Below are positions 51,639 to 63,804 of a stretch of DNA of 64,000 nucleotides, piece after piece; the stretch's first letter is position 1, and every line of letters begins with the position of its first letter. Both the position numbers and the translations under genes were made by a program. The stretch is from Setaria digitata (lineage: Eukaryota; Nematoda; Chromadorea; Rhabditida; Setariidae). The notes beneath the pieces were generated by a model. The model made no database searches. It was given only the letters and a program-made list of their open reading frames with translations, and was not told the origin of the DNA. The DNA lies in assembly GCA_003640385.1 (NCBI GenBank), contig RCAB01000181.1:50841-114840 (forward strand). The letters run 5' to 3'.

Positions 51639-53551
51639 TTAATCAGTCCCGAAATATTTGGTTGCAAACCAGAATGGTATCAAGGGGTTGATATCGCTCG
51701 TAAGTATGGATATCTTAGGGAACTGATTCATAACTTGCTTGATGCCTGTAAATTTATGTCTTGCATCACTCTACATGCGGAATCATCAAGAAGCAATGAA
51801 AATTTTTTCAGGAGCTTTTTCAGTAAAACTTGAAGTTCCATGTTTTGAAAATTTCCTATCACAAACAATAATTCCGAAAACTTCTGGAGCTCACCGGCGG
51901 GTGTTGCAAACAAAGTTAGAAGTAAAATGTTCTTCTCGATTACGCCATTTTCCACTAGTACCGATACCGCCTTGATCACTGCAACGCCTGTACCTGTAAA
52001 TTCGGTAATTGAAGAGCGAAAAAAATAAAAAACAATGATAGTTTCCAGATTTTAGAATACCAGCTTGCGAATAAAAAATTGAAACAGTGACGAGTCGAAT
52101 GGTATATTAAACATGAAAATATTTCGTTTCATTTTAAAAATTGCTAAGCCTACAGGTTAGGAGTACTTTACTGATTTCTTATTTTTTAAAGGAAGTCCTC
52201 CTTTCAAACTGCTTAAATTTATATTAAGATTAGGAGGTATAATAGCAAAAGTTTTGCAAAGATTACAAACTGAGCAAGAAGAAAGGCATTTGGTATTTAC
52301 ATATATAAGGGTTTTACAATGTGCTCATAAAGCTCACTGAGTAATGGATAGAGGAGTAGTACTCTTCGATTTCTGATATCTGGCATTAATCGAGCATACA
52401 ACAACCTTGTATCGTCGCCTATCAGCATTTTACCAATTCGAACCGATCTGAATAAACCGATATATTTCCAAGGCCCTTTCAATCCGTCCTCAAAGGCGGT
52501 TAAGAGAAGTGAGATAAAGCATACGAAATCAAATTACTTTGATATGCTAACAAGACATACTTTGTCTAGTTTTCAAAATCGTCTCGTGCAGCGCTATGTT
52601 ACTACATTTCTTATATTGCGGTCCATAGGTTTCTCCGGAACTATGTTATTAACCAACTTTCACGATACAGATAAGCTACCAGTAGCTTTCATGTTAAGCA
52701 TTTTCTAAATCTTCTTAAACCTTTTCGGCTCTCCTCTAAATCAGGACACTATTTAATCGCTGACACAGCTAAACTATACGTTTATTTCCTATGCAGTAAT
52801 GATCATTTTGCGAAATGTTTTCTCTAACTGTTTAGTCTTGTGCAAATCCATTGNTTCAGTAATGATCATTTTGCGAAATGTTTTCTCTAACTGTTTAGTC
52901 TTGTGCAAATCCATTGTATTTTAATATTTCAATTTCCGCGTAGATGTCATTCGTTTGATGAAAATTTCTTTACTCATGGTAAAAATTAATAAAACTGATA
53001 ACTAACCTGCAACATTGCCGCAAAGCTTGTTCCATCGCTTCACCACCACGACATATTGAAACACCGCAGTTTCCTCGACAGAAAGCAATACCTTGATAGC
53101 TTGCTCCTGCAGGTGTTTCTATTTCAATGTTTGTGTAAGGTAATCGGTTCAGACCTTCTTCAACCACTAGTCTAATTAAACGATCAACATAGAATACGAA
53201 GTCAGAATGACTTGTTTCTCTGAAAATTAATTATTCCTTCGATCCTTTTCTTTAAGCAAAAAGAGCTGTACAACAATAAACCATATAACTAAAGGGAATA
53301 TAAAGGCACCTTTAATACCTTTAATACGTTTTAAAATAAACGTGAAATATTAGACAACAAATGAATGATCGTGCATTGGTGAATGACGCTAACCTGTCCA
53401 TTATGATGGTTTCCAGTTCGATAATTTGATCGGTACGTTCCAATACGTAAACGTTTTCCATGCAGGTATTATTATCCTTCAACTTTTCACCAATATCGCC
53501 GCCATCCGTCGCGTTGTGAGGCATTTTCGAATGAATGAAACTCTTACCCAT
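51639..53551 (-). CDS. uprt: Uracil phosphoribosyltransferase homologue (UPRT)
   Basis: Exons 53551-53394, 53219-53007, 52447-52338, 51993-51895 and 51745-51639 give 228 residues. Signatures: RTDQIIELETIIMDR, FVFYVDRLIRLVVEEGLNRL, GNCGVSICRGGEAMEQAL, SVRIGKMLIGDDTRLLYARL, VLLLYPLLSTGVAVIKAV, IEKNILLLTLFATPAG and the terminal FATKYFGTD. The fold belongs to type I phosphoribosyltransferases, which convert uracil and PRPP to UMP in pyrimidine salvage. The PRPP loop reads LLSTGVAV; canonical bacterial enzymes have a TGGSA-type loop, and the animal UPRT branch is diverged here too, so catalytic activity is uncertain. An in-frame ATG at 53524 is an alternative start. The last exon is short and easily missed because a longer frame reads through the preceding donor. 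Confidence 0.9.
52794..52916. other. 60-nt sequence duplicated around an N, probable contig-overlap artefact
   Basis: Positions 52794-52853 and 52857-52916 are identical over 60 bases and separated by N at 52854 plus two T residues. The copy lies in an intron of the UPRT gene. Uncollapsed overlap of two contigs is the simplest reading. Confidence 0.9.
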
Positions 53552-56500
53552 TGAATGCCTGCCCTGCAAATATCATTCTGAAATGTTTCCATTGAGTTCA
53601 TTACAGCAAGTACAATGTCATAAAACCGTCCTAACCACCGAGACACACCGGGAAACTTCACCATCTCTCAAGCATAATAACTCTCACTGCTTGCCTCTCT
53701 TCGTGTGAATGAATTTCAAGCTGTAAAATTCGTCCTCCCTGTGATTAAGATTCGTAGTTTTGCTGTGATTTGGTCTTTAGTGGTTAAGGTAAGTGCGTAG
53801 ATCTGACGTTACGGGGCTGGTGTGTGAAGGGATTTCTCAAATTGGAGGCTTGATCTCACAAGCGACTTCGCAGTGACCTTTCATATGGATGTGTTGTTTA
53901 AGCTCCTGAAACAGGAAGCTAGATCTCAGATGATCACAATTTCAATCAATAAATATATTCCCAGAAAATAGAAAAAAATGAATAACAAACAGATTAATAA
54001 GTTATTTTCGCTGTAAGTGAAACACTATGTAATTAGAGGAGGATACCAGCTGAGATGTGATATAAAAGAAAGAGTTTTTGAAGTGGAAAGGTCGAAGTAT
54101 AAAGTGATGACGCTTCAAGTAACCTATGTAGTATTGGCATATGAGGAATGCGAAGATTTCATTTTCCCAATCATTTCGGCATGAGAACTAGAATAAAAGA
54201 TATCCTTGATCTCCTTCGTCGAGGTTATTGAAAAGCTAACTACCGGTTATTAAATGAATCTTCAAATAGCTACATTGCGATATGTAGTTCAATACTGCAC
54301 TGTCTTCATTATGCAGTTTTCTTCTGTAAAGTACAGTTCTATACCAAAATCCGTTTGTTTTAAAGAACTAGAAGAAATCAATTCTGAATTTGATTCTCTA
54401 TTTGATAGAGAGATTTATCCTTTTTATCAAGTTTAGGAAATAGGAGTTGTGAAAAACATTTCGTACTATACAGATAAACTCTTAAGAGAAATGTTTCAGT
54501 AATGGAGCACAATCATTTCAAGTTAGTACTTCGTGTGTAAAAAGATTCAGAAGTTCAGGGATGCTGTGTCCGTCAACCCTTTCTAGAAGTTCCAGTTATA
54601 GAATGCTATTCGGATGAAATAAGCATTAGAAACAACTTACGTGAGGATGTTCCCATTGTCCGGATTATTGATTCCATTAATCAATGGGATATTTCTCAAG
54701 CTGGAAGGTTTCAATGAACACGGACTCCGTCATCTCATTCAGTAATTTATAAGCATTTGACAAAATAAAGCGATGTAAGAGGTTCGATGGATGTACGTCT
54801 GATGAGTTCGATAGTTTCATCCCTCAATTATTCAACATTTTAGCCTCCAATTTAAAGATGTTTTCACATGATGTCCTATACGGCTCAGCATATGATGCAG
54901 TTATTTGATTTCACATGTGGAAATGAACATCGTCCTGTTTATCAGTAAAAGTTTACTGTAGTTTACTGTAGAGAAAGGAGTTTTTATTGTCGGGTATCCT
55001 TACTGTAATTGCTATCGTAAACTCTCTTGTATCAATAGATTTTTGTTGCTTGTGAGTTACACTTGAAATAGATTCCGCTGAAAGAACGCATCAAATGAAA
55101 TTACAAAATAATAATTTATGGATCAGAAATAAAATCACAAACCTCATGTAAAACATAACGTGTTCGCACGATCAGGCAGTGACTGACTTGAACAACAAAC
55201 TCAACTATGCTTCATATAATCCTAGAAGTTTCTCCTCTTACATTCAAAACAAAATTCATAGAGTATTTGTAACTACCTTATCAAATAAAGTTTGACTCTT
55301 TCGGGCTGCAGCACCACACGATCATCGAACTTCTACCCTTTGATGGTAAACCAGTAATTAGAATGCCACCTTATATGAAATCGCATGCAAACATTCAAGT
55401 CCAGCCGTCTCAGGAAGAGCGAATGTCATCTCGAACAAGCAACGAAATTTACATATCGATTCTAATGGCTGCAATTTAAACTCCTTGAGAAAGGATTGAA
55501 CTGCCCACTTCATTTCTGACAAATTTTCGGTCATTGTTGGTTTACTGCTGGAATGAGAGGGTCTTTGAAGTCGTCTACTCCATCTCTAGTTTTTTAATTT
55601 TTCGATATTTTGACCCTAGAGCGCCTTCGCTCAATACTACTGTTCTACCCAGTCAATTCCCGCCTTTAACACTGAATTCCTGTGTTCAAGTCTCCAAACA
55701 TGAACTGTTTTATTCTCTTTCTAGGCACCCTTAGTTATTAAACCTTCGCCATCTCTGGGAACTGAACTCCTTATGAGGTTAAACACTTTCAATAATATAT
55801 TTAACCTAAGGATTACACTAGTAAAATAATGAACAAAAGCTTCTGGATTTGACTTATTGTAACGGTGTTCGTATTGTCTGGTCAGTTCAGGGATAAGTTA
55901 TAGTGGCAGTAAGAAGCCACCTTACCACAACACTTCCGAATTTTTAAGTTAAGCCAAGTAACGATAAGCTATGTCATTGAATCGAGTTTGAATTTAATTT
56001 CAGGAAGTCTGAATTTATGTGAAAAGTGCAGCACCAAAGACAGCCGAGGTCATTTCAGAGAGTGTGTATGGATCACGCAGCAGAGCTTCGATGTGACACT
56101 GAACAAGTAATCATTTAGTGTTCCTAGGGATCTAAGACTTAACTGTAGTCCATTTCTTGACCGCTAAGATACTTTTATTGGCAAAGTAGGGCCGTTTAAA
56201 TTATGAAAAAGAAAAGAAAAAAGCGAGCTGTAAGTACGTGTTCCTGTTTTGGCTATCATTCGAGATGCCACTTGTTTTTATGGTTAGAAAGATGTACTTC
56301 AACGACTGATGACGAAGGATACCTAATTAGGAAGTCCGGAGGAGCTACTCTTCTCCTGATGTGCAATTTGTGACGGAAACTATAATGGAAGAAAATTAGA
56401 TTCAAGTCCGAAAAATTAAGCAAATTTCCAATTCTGCTTAATTAAGAGAATTTACTGAACTTACTTCACTGCATAGTTCCTTGAACTGTGATAGTGGCAT

Positions 56501-57042
56501 CGCAGTGAGGTGATCCAGGAACGCAATATTTCTCCCGCATCTGGATTGAGATCTACACGGTCCTACTGATTGCACCGATGGAAGTTCCAAAGTGATCAGT
56601 TTGGAGGCTGAGGTGAAATCAATCTTCCTGGTGCTGACGTACCAGGACCTAGATAAGAACCTCTTCAAGTCCTCCTCAGGTATAGGATATTATGCTGATA
56701 CGCTCGGCACGATTGACTGGACTTCCGCTACCAGTACAGCAATCTACGATTTTTCGAAGACACAAATGAAACTGTTATCAAATTCGAAATTGTTCTTTTC
56801 CGACTCAGTTGAAAGCTTAACTGAATTTCGAAATTCTCTAACTGGAAAATTGTGATGCGGATTTTGTTTAACTTTCAATTTTAAGCAAAAAGTCTAGAAT
56901 TTGATAACAGATATCAACATATTTTCAAAACAGCTTTTTGGAAAATATTTTATGATATGTTTAAAAGTATGAATGGAAAGGATTTCAAAGCTTAAGCGGT
57001 CCATTAGCCTTCATGTTAATTACTGTATTCAGGTATTTTCAG
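53552..57042. other. 3.5 kb region without a clear gene
   Basis: This stretch lies between the UPRT start and the first recognised RNF216 exon and must contain the missing 5' part of the latter. Two open segments could be exons: 54254-54436 (motif FKELEEINSEFDSLFDREI) and 56592-56855 (motif LLSNSKLFFSDSVESLTEF). Neither could be joined in phase to 57043. The overlapping minus frame 56438-56668 ends at a good GTAAGT donor, so the strand of that segment is ambiguous. No repeat family was recognised. Confidence 0.35.
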
Positions 57043-60000
57043 CTTTCTTCCGAAAATACAGCAAAAGATTCTGTTTCGCCTGATAAACGTTTCAGAGAAG
57101 TGTTTAATAGCTTCTATCCATCAGGTGAATCTTTGTTTTCCAAATAAGGAATTTGAACGTAATTGTTTCGGAATAAACTCGAAGGTGGGCATTCAGGTTC
57201 GAAAAAATTCAAATAATCACATAGCTTTTTCATCTGAATGGGATAATACTAAGAGTATGCTAGCGTTTAGTTTAAACTTAAATTTTTTTAAAATTTAACT
57301 TTACTTTAGAGGCTGCTCGGGAAAATGGTGATTTCGGCTCACAACCAGGGCCTAGTGGCTTGCGCAAGCGTTTATCAACTTTATTCACAGAATTTACGGA
57401 ACCTTGGAATGCGCAGCAGTTAACGCTTATTGAAAATAATAAGATCGATTATTTGACGATGGAGGAGAGAAAAGTCTTTTACACGGCGTGTCAAGTATTG
57501 TTTCTGGAAAAATGTGAAAGAAGACGAAATGCATTCATATTTTACTAATTTAAGATTTTGCGACTTTTAGGTAGTGCCAACAGTTGATCCAATGTATGTC
57601 TACGATTTGATTACAGTCAAATCTATGAGCAGTGTGGAAACTGTTGTTGAACGTCAGTGTTAAGTGATTCCTTAACTTGCTGAATTATAAATTCGGTTCT
57701 TATCTTTCCTCCTGATCCAGTAGTACCGTGTCCCGGTAATTCTCTGGAAATACCGAAAAGTCAGAGTGTATGCCAACATATTGCAGGTACTGTAAGCAAA
57801 TGTTACGAAAAAGTTAAGTGAGAGGTGGAGATATAGCAGTTATCAATGAATAGTAGTTAGAAATAAAACTCGACCATTTAGATCTTTTTGGGAATTTGTA
57901 TCCAACAATTAAACAACGTGTACGTCGTGAATACATGGAGCAGCGTCGGAAGGCTTATCTGGGAGAAGATGGAAAACCATTTGACTTTGTCCGATTTCTT
58001 GCGGTATATCCCGATCCGAAAGTGTTTTTTGAAAAAAGACGCAAGACAGATGAAGTTTACATGAAGCATTCTATGGTTTGTCAACTTCCAAAAGAATCTT
58101 TCTTTAAATGCGAAATATTTGGTTGTTAGATTGAAACTCAGTTAGCTCATGGATTTTTCACTTGTTTAAGACATGCTATTGATATTGACTGCGCTGCTTT
58201 TCCAAACTGAAAAGAAATAATATCAATTTTTGTTCAGATTTGTTTATACTTGATTTATATTTATATTTCATTATTTGATTTGTTTAGAATTAATTGCAGA
58301 AATAATGCATCAAAGAATGATGCTTTCAAAACTATAGTCTCATTTTACTTTATAGGCCTTTTTATCTCGCAAATTTGAACAATACGATCTGAAATTTTTG
58401 AGAAAAGTTTTCGAACACTATAATAGACTGCTGTTGCCTAGCTATAGAATCTTGAAGAAACACGCAGAAGCATTTGCAGAAGGTTTGATTTTCCCCAAAG
58501 TTTTGATTTTATGATGCACTGAAAAGTCAGCCTTTTTTAGATATTGCTTGCTGGATTTAAAACTGCACCTTTTTCTCACTGATCACTAATTTAGCTGTAT
58601 AAGAGAATTTTTGTTCAAACATTTTTCTATATTTATTTCTCACTCTTCTGGTCTTGCAGGACAACTGGAAAACTTCCTTCATCCTCTTTTCATAGCAGTG
58701 TTCACTAACTCTTTAAGTTTGATTTTGTTTTCCATTCAATTTCACTTCATTCATCTTGCTAGGTATATCTGCATTTCTGGCACAGATGAATTTGAGGCCA
58801 AACAAATCATTCAGATCAAATATTAGTGGGCCATTTGGACCCAGATTTTTCAACATCAACTGAAATAAACAAATGTAAGCAAAATTAGCAAATAAGCAAA
58901 TGAATTTTAGGTCGAAATGCCTCTCATTACATCACAAAAGCTGGAATTAAAGTGAAATTTAGAAAAATAGCTGATCAGGGGAAAGTCCTGGAATATCCGG
59001 ATTCATTTGACGATGTGTTTTTCCGAGAAGCACAGTATTGCTTGCATGAGGAAGAAATATTAAGTCAATACTTGATTCTTTCACTTTAAGCAGTTTGATT
59101 ACAGAAATTATTCCAATTATTTTTTGGTTCTCTCTAATATGAAGCGCAATTTATGTCGAGCGGTTTGCTTAATTCAGAGAAAGTTTGGTTATAACGAAAA
59201 TATTAAATTATTCTGGTTTATGAATTGTGGGTGCTTGAAATAGCAAAGTTCCTAGCTTAGCTTTCCCTTACCGACGGGACTTCAGCTACGTTGAAGTTCT
59301 AATGAACTCGAAATTGCAGTGTGCCGAGTATATATACTTTTTCTCTTGTTTGACTGGATGAGAAATCTCAAGACTGCACATTGTAGATTACAAAGCATGC
59401 CATGCTGCAAACCGGAAGAAAGAGTTAGAATACGCAAAACGTAATGGCCTGCTGAAAGGTTGCATAATTTGTTGTGAGGATTGCTATTTGCAAGAAGATA
59501 TGATAAAGTGTAGCAAAGGAGAGCATGAATTTTGCAAAAATTGCGTGAAACAGCATACGGAAGCACAAATCGGAGATGGTCTGAATATTATTTCATATTT
59601 CCACTAGTTTTTACTTTTTAAACCAATCCATTTAGCATTCAACTTCATCTCTCAGATGAAAACCGTTGATGTTTTAGAAGAAAACGAACACTAATCATTT
59701 CATTTACTGACTACTGTCGCGAAGAAATCTAATGGAAAAAAAAGAAAATTTAGGCATGAATTGGATTTCCTGCATGAATTCGGCCTGTACAGATGGTCGT
59801 TTTGAAATTTCATCTCTTCAAAATATCTTGCCTTCTTCCTTATTTCAATTGCTTGTTCGACGCTGCATAACGGTTCTGCTACTTTGTCACATTCAATAGT
59901 TACCACAATCGTTTGGGACTTGTAGTGACACAACTAGATGCAATCTCACTTCCCAATTCTTGGAACTACTTCATGATTATGTTGAAGTTTTTGTTCCATT

Positions 60001-61060
60001 AGCGATAATGTTTGGTATATGACGCTGGTTTCGGCATTTCCATTTTGTTCGTTTTTTGAAATTGTTTGATATGTTTCTAAATATAGATTGTACTGATGAC
60101 TAACACAACCCACAGAGGTGAAAGTTAGTGGATGAGTTCAGGTAAAAAGCAGCAAACTTCAAACAAAATGATAAATTCTTTTCAGGAAAAGATTCGTAGC
60201 TTTAATGTCGAAAATATTGAGTTGTGTCCATTTTGTGATTTCCCGACAGTTATCGATCGTAATGATGATCAGATTTTTTGTTGTTTAAACCCCATCTGCC
60301 AAAAGGAATCGTGCAGGTCTGTCCGTGAAATCTTATTTTTCACTTTTATTCCATCTTTCTTTTATTACGGAAAATTTGCAGAAAATGTCAGAAAGAATCA
60401 CACATTCCATTACGATGTGAAGAAGTTGAGAGAGAAGTTGATTTCGAGACCAAAAAGCGTAAATTTATTGAAGAGAGCATGTCGGAAGCAGTGATTCGGA
60501 AATGCCCGCGTTGCCGGAATAGGTTAGCTCAACATGACATGCCATAATGTGGAGAAGGGCGAAGATGAGAGACTTAAGCAAGTAATTTTGAAACTTGCAA
60601 ACTTAAAGGAACTTTCGGTTGTTTCGATAAAGCGCTATTAAGAATATTACTTGAACTAATGTATTTGTAGAATCACGAAGGAAACAGGATGCAATAAGAT
60701 GACATGTCCCTGTGGCACCTTCTTTTGCTACGTTTGCAACATGGAGCTGTCGAAGCAAGATCCATATGGACATTTCTCCAAGTGCGCTCAGTACTGTCTT
60801 CAAAGTGCCTTTTTCATTTGAAGGACTGAATGTTCGGTGGCGGTGACTGTATAGGTCTAAATTTCAGCAAGAAGGGCCACTGTAAGCAGGATACGCCTCT
60901 CGAAGAACTTCATCAAATGGTTGCGAAACGTGCCGGTTTGGAAGCTCTACGTATGTTCAACGAACAGAATCCGAAATCAATTGGTTTGAAGGTGGCGGAC
61001 ATCAACGAGTTGGCTGGATTAAAGAAAAAAACGAAGAGGACAACAACAACAGCAACATAA
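57043..61060 (+). CDS. rnf216: RNF216/TRIAD3-type RBR E3 ubiquitin ligase (5' end missing)
   Basis: Thirteen exons join in phase: 57043-57124, 57310-57494, 57571-57652, 57721-57786, 57882-58075, 58356-58482, 58911-59063, 59387-59578, 59754-59872, 60186-60316, 60382-60522, 60671-60790 and 60868-61060. The C-terminal half is an RBR: RING1-like GCIICCEDCYLQEDMIKC and HEFCKNCVKQH, then ISCMNSACTDGRFEISSLQN, the IBR with ELCPFCDFPTVID, CLNPICQKESCRKCQ and PLRCEEVE, and RING2 VIRKCPRCRNR, ETGCNKMTCPCGTFFCYVC, with catalytic-type Cys in CPCG. This arrangement matches RNF216, which makes mainly K63-linked chains. The N-terminal half (57043-59063, FTEFTEPWNAQQL, FVRFLAVYPDPKVFFEKRR) is helical and corresponds only loosely to vertebrate RNF216. 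The start codon was not located. Confidence 0.88.
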
Positions 61061-62214
61061 CTGACAGCTGCTGCAACGCGCTTATCAGTAAAGTGCTGTT
61101 TGAGGAGAAGGAAGCTATTGATTAAGGATACCTGGGAATTTCGTTGACTCGCAAGAGGGAGATAGAATTTGTTCGATTTTACCCTGCACAGAATTATCTT
61201 GTCCGTGGAATTTATTTGACTTAAAAGAGTGATCAACTGTTTATATCTTACTCACTTCCCTTTAATCTTTTCTTTGTGGATGAAAGCGTTCTCATAGAAA
61301 TGGTGCTTGTCCCTGATTAATCGTGATGATTCTCAGCAGTACTGAGAACCTTTTACTTGGTGCGCGAAATTCTTTCTGTTCATTCTCGGTTCTGTTGTTT
61401 TAATCAGTGATTTAATGAAGTTACTGGAAATTGCTTTAAGCCTAATTTTCCACTGAATTTATTTTGACTTTCCACCTTTGCTTCGGCGATTGTGCAAACA
61501 AACATTCAATTTCGAAGCATTCAGTCTACGAGTGTCTCCTGCCCGTGTGCAATCTATCATTTCTTCCGATCTTTTCGTTGGACTGACTGTCACTCTATTG
61601 CTTCTTAGTCTTCTGCTTTCCGTCATCAAGATAAATACCTGAGTGTATGAAATGGCACTGTTGTGATCTGATCTAGACTGGAAGATGAAGGTTGAGGATA
61701 AATTTACCTCTCGGCATAATGATCTGTTCTGCAGTTCGAATTCTGAAATGTAGATGATGGATTACGGAGAGTTTCAACTCAGAACCTTCTCCGCAATAGT
61801 TGCTGATGGATTTGAATGATTTGAGTGATTGGGTGATTTGAGTCAGAACTCGAGTGGTGTAGTAAAGAGACTGATGGACGCTCACTCACCTGAGACAATT
61901 AGCGATGATATGTCGTATTCTCACCTTTGTGCTTTAGATCGATATGATCGACAACATCGAAGTTGTTTATCACTTTTTTTGGTACTTCGCATCTATGTTA
62001 GTATGAAAATTGACTTAAAATAATCACCGCGCGAAAGGTCTGATAGAACTGAAGGATGTTCTAGACAAGTGATGTTTACAAGCTCCACGGCTATCTAGTC
62101 GCGAAGTATTTGTTGGAAGATACCAGGCTGTAATGTTCAATAGCATGGAGTTCAAATTCGATTTCAGAATTACTTCATCGAAGGGCAGAATTCAGAAAAA
62201 GGACTGGGGATGTA
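61061..62214. other. Intergenic region between RNF216 and lipase genes
   Basis: About 1.15 kb without a recognised exon. Open frames at 61673-61885 and 61829-62023 overlap on opposite strands and lack family features. The lipase promoter presumably lies at its right end. Confidence 0.4.
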
Positions 62215-63804
62215 ATGCTTTCCAGTTTGTCTACAGCTTTCCTCTTGTCACTACTGCGATTCTGGTTTGCGGCTGCTTTTCAAAAATATGATTCGGAATT
62301 CGCACGTTTTGCATTTGAACACGCAGCTGCAGCTTATTCGAAAGATCCTTTAAGATGTGTAGGGAAGTATTTCGGGACTTCTATTCTGCGACAGGGCAGT
62401 GTATCGTGTGATCACTTCCATGATGAGGTCAAAGATTTCCAATTCTTTTTATTTTTATTTGAACTGCGGAGAAGTTTCTATCTTTCAGTCCTGAAGAGAA
62501 ATAAAACTTTAAAGCTCACCACTAATTTCAAATATGATTTATGAAATTATTCTGACATCGTCCTACCATTTCTTTCAGCAAGGATGGGATTAATTTTGCT
62601 TATTTCAGTGCCTTTATTATATATCAAAGTCTCCTACGTACATCGTCGTTGCATTTGGCGGAACACACTCCAAACTTCAACTTACTGCTGAAATACTAGC
62701 CGGTATGGCGGAACCAAAGGTAAAGTTTATTGCAGGTGGTTCGGTACAACGATATTTCAATGCAGCATTCAAATCCGTCTGGAAGGATATGTGGCTTATA
62801 TTAAGAAGCAATATAAAGGCATATTTGTTTATCATTTCTTAATTTACTAGGAAATAATGTGACCTCATTTATTTTTTAAGTGTGATTCAGAGGTAATGCG
62901 AGGAATATGTTGTTATGGCATCCTCATTGTAGATGAATAACACTCGACCAATATTATTTACTGGACATTCGCTTGGTGGCGCACTCGCATCCTTGGCCAG
63001 TAGTCATTTTGCATATTTTACACCGCGGTCAGATATTCGTCTTGTAACGTTTGGTCAGCCAAGGACAGGTAATCGAGGGTATGCGCTTGCTCATGACATA
63101 TTGGTGCCGAAAAGCTTCCGTATTGTACATCGGGGAGATCTGGTAACATTATCTCTGAGTCCTATGATAACAAATGATAGTGATTTAATTCACTGCTCCA
63201 TGCATTTTGTTCTTGGTTATCAAAATTTCCATCTGTTTGACCGTAAATTTATCTCGTACAAATGTCAAGAAAATGCGAAGTAATACCAAAAAAGCAATAT
63301 TCATATCTGCATGGGAAAATTTGAAGTTAACAAGGTTGTCTGGTTTCAGAGAACTCCACATTCTGCATTCTCTCTTTCTCAGAAGAAACTTCTGAGGAGA
63401 AATTTCTGAACAAAAATTGCAAGCAATTTCACATTGATTTAAGGTACCACATCTCCCAGTTTGTTTAATTGATGTACGGACGTTTTCATGTGCCCCACAA
63501 TTCGGCTTTGCACCATATCATCACGGACTTGAAGTTTGGTACCCCCAAAACATGACGGAAACTTCACCGTACGAATTATGCCTAGATGAACCGAAAGATG
63601 AGGACCGAACCTGCAGGTATCTTATTTTCCGTTTTGAAAGAAGCAGAAATTTAACACAAACTTCGTGAGAATGGACCTAATCAAGGAACTTTTGCAGTAA
63701 TTTTTTGCAGTGATGGCTACTATCGCTATAATATACACGACCATCTATTCTATTTTGGTGAACACGTCAGCAATTATGGAATAGCCGGATGCAAAAAAAA
63801 TTGA
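62215..63804 (+). CDS. Secreted class 3 lipase (nematode lipase family)
   Basis: Exons 62215-62428, 62609-62818, 62933-63142, 63444-63616 and 63711-63804. The start MLSSLSTAFLLSLLRFWFAA is a signal peptide, followed by FEHAAAAYSKDPLRCV. The core has YIVVAFGGTHSK, FIAGGSVQRYFNAAF, the nucleophile elbow LFTGHSLGGALASLA (Ser), LVTFGQPRTGNRGYA, the acid residue in HRGDLVPHLPVC (Asp) and APYHHGLEVWYP (His), then paired cysteines and a C-terminal YYRYNIHDHLFYFGE. This is the triglyceride lipase fold expanded in nematodes. The usual FRGT oxyanion motif reads FGGT here. Between exons 2 and 3 the only in-phase donor I found is a weak GC (AAG|GCATAT). Product is clear; that junction is not. Confidence 0.9.

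Noticed and set aside
51728..51894. Continuation of the UPRT frame past ATPAG
   Set aside because: Splicing at 51895 to 51745 recovers the conserved C-terminus ending KYFGTD; the read-through sequence has no similarity.
56438..56855. Overlapping open frames on both strands
   Set aside because: Neither joins in phase to neighbouring exons, and the plus frame lacks a true ATG at its start.
63143..63283. Continuation of the lipase frame past GDL (TLSLSPMITND)
   Set aside because: Using the donor at 63143 and the acceptor at 63443 gives the conserved RGDLVPHLP motif, so this part is intron.
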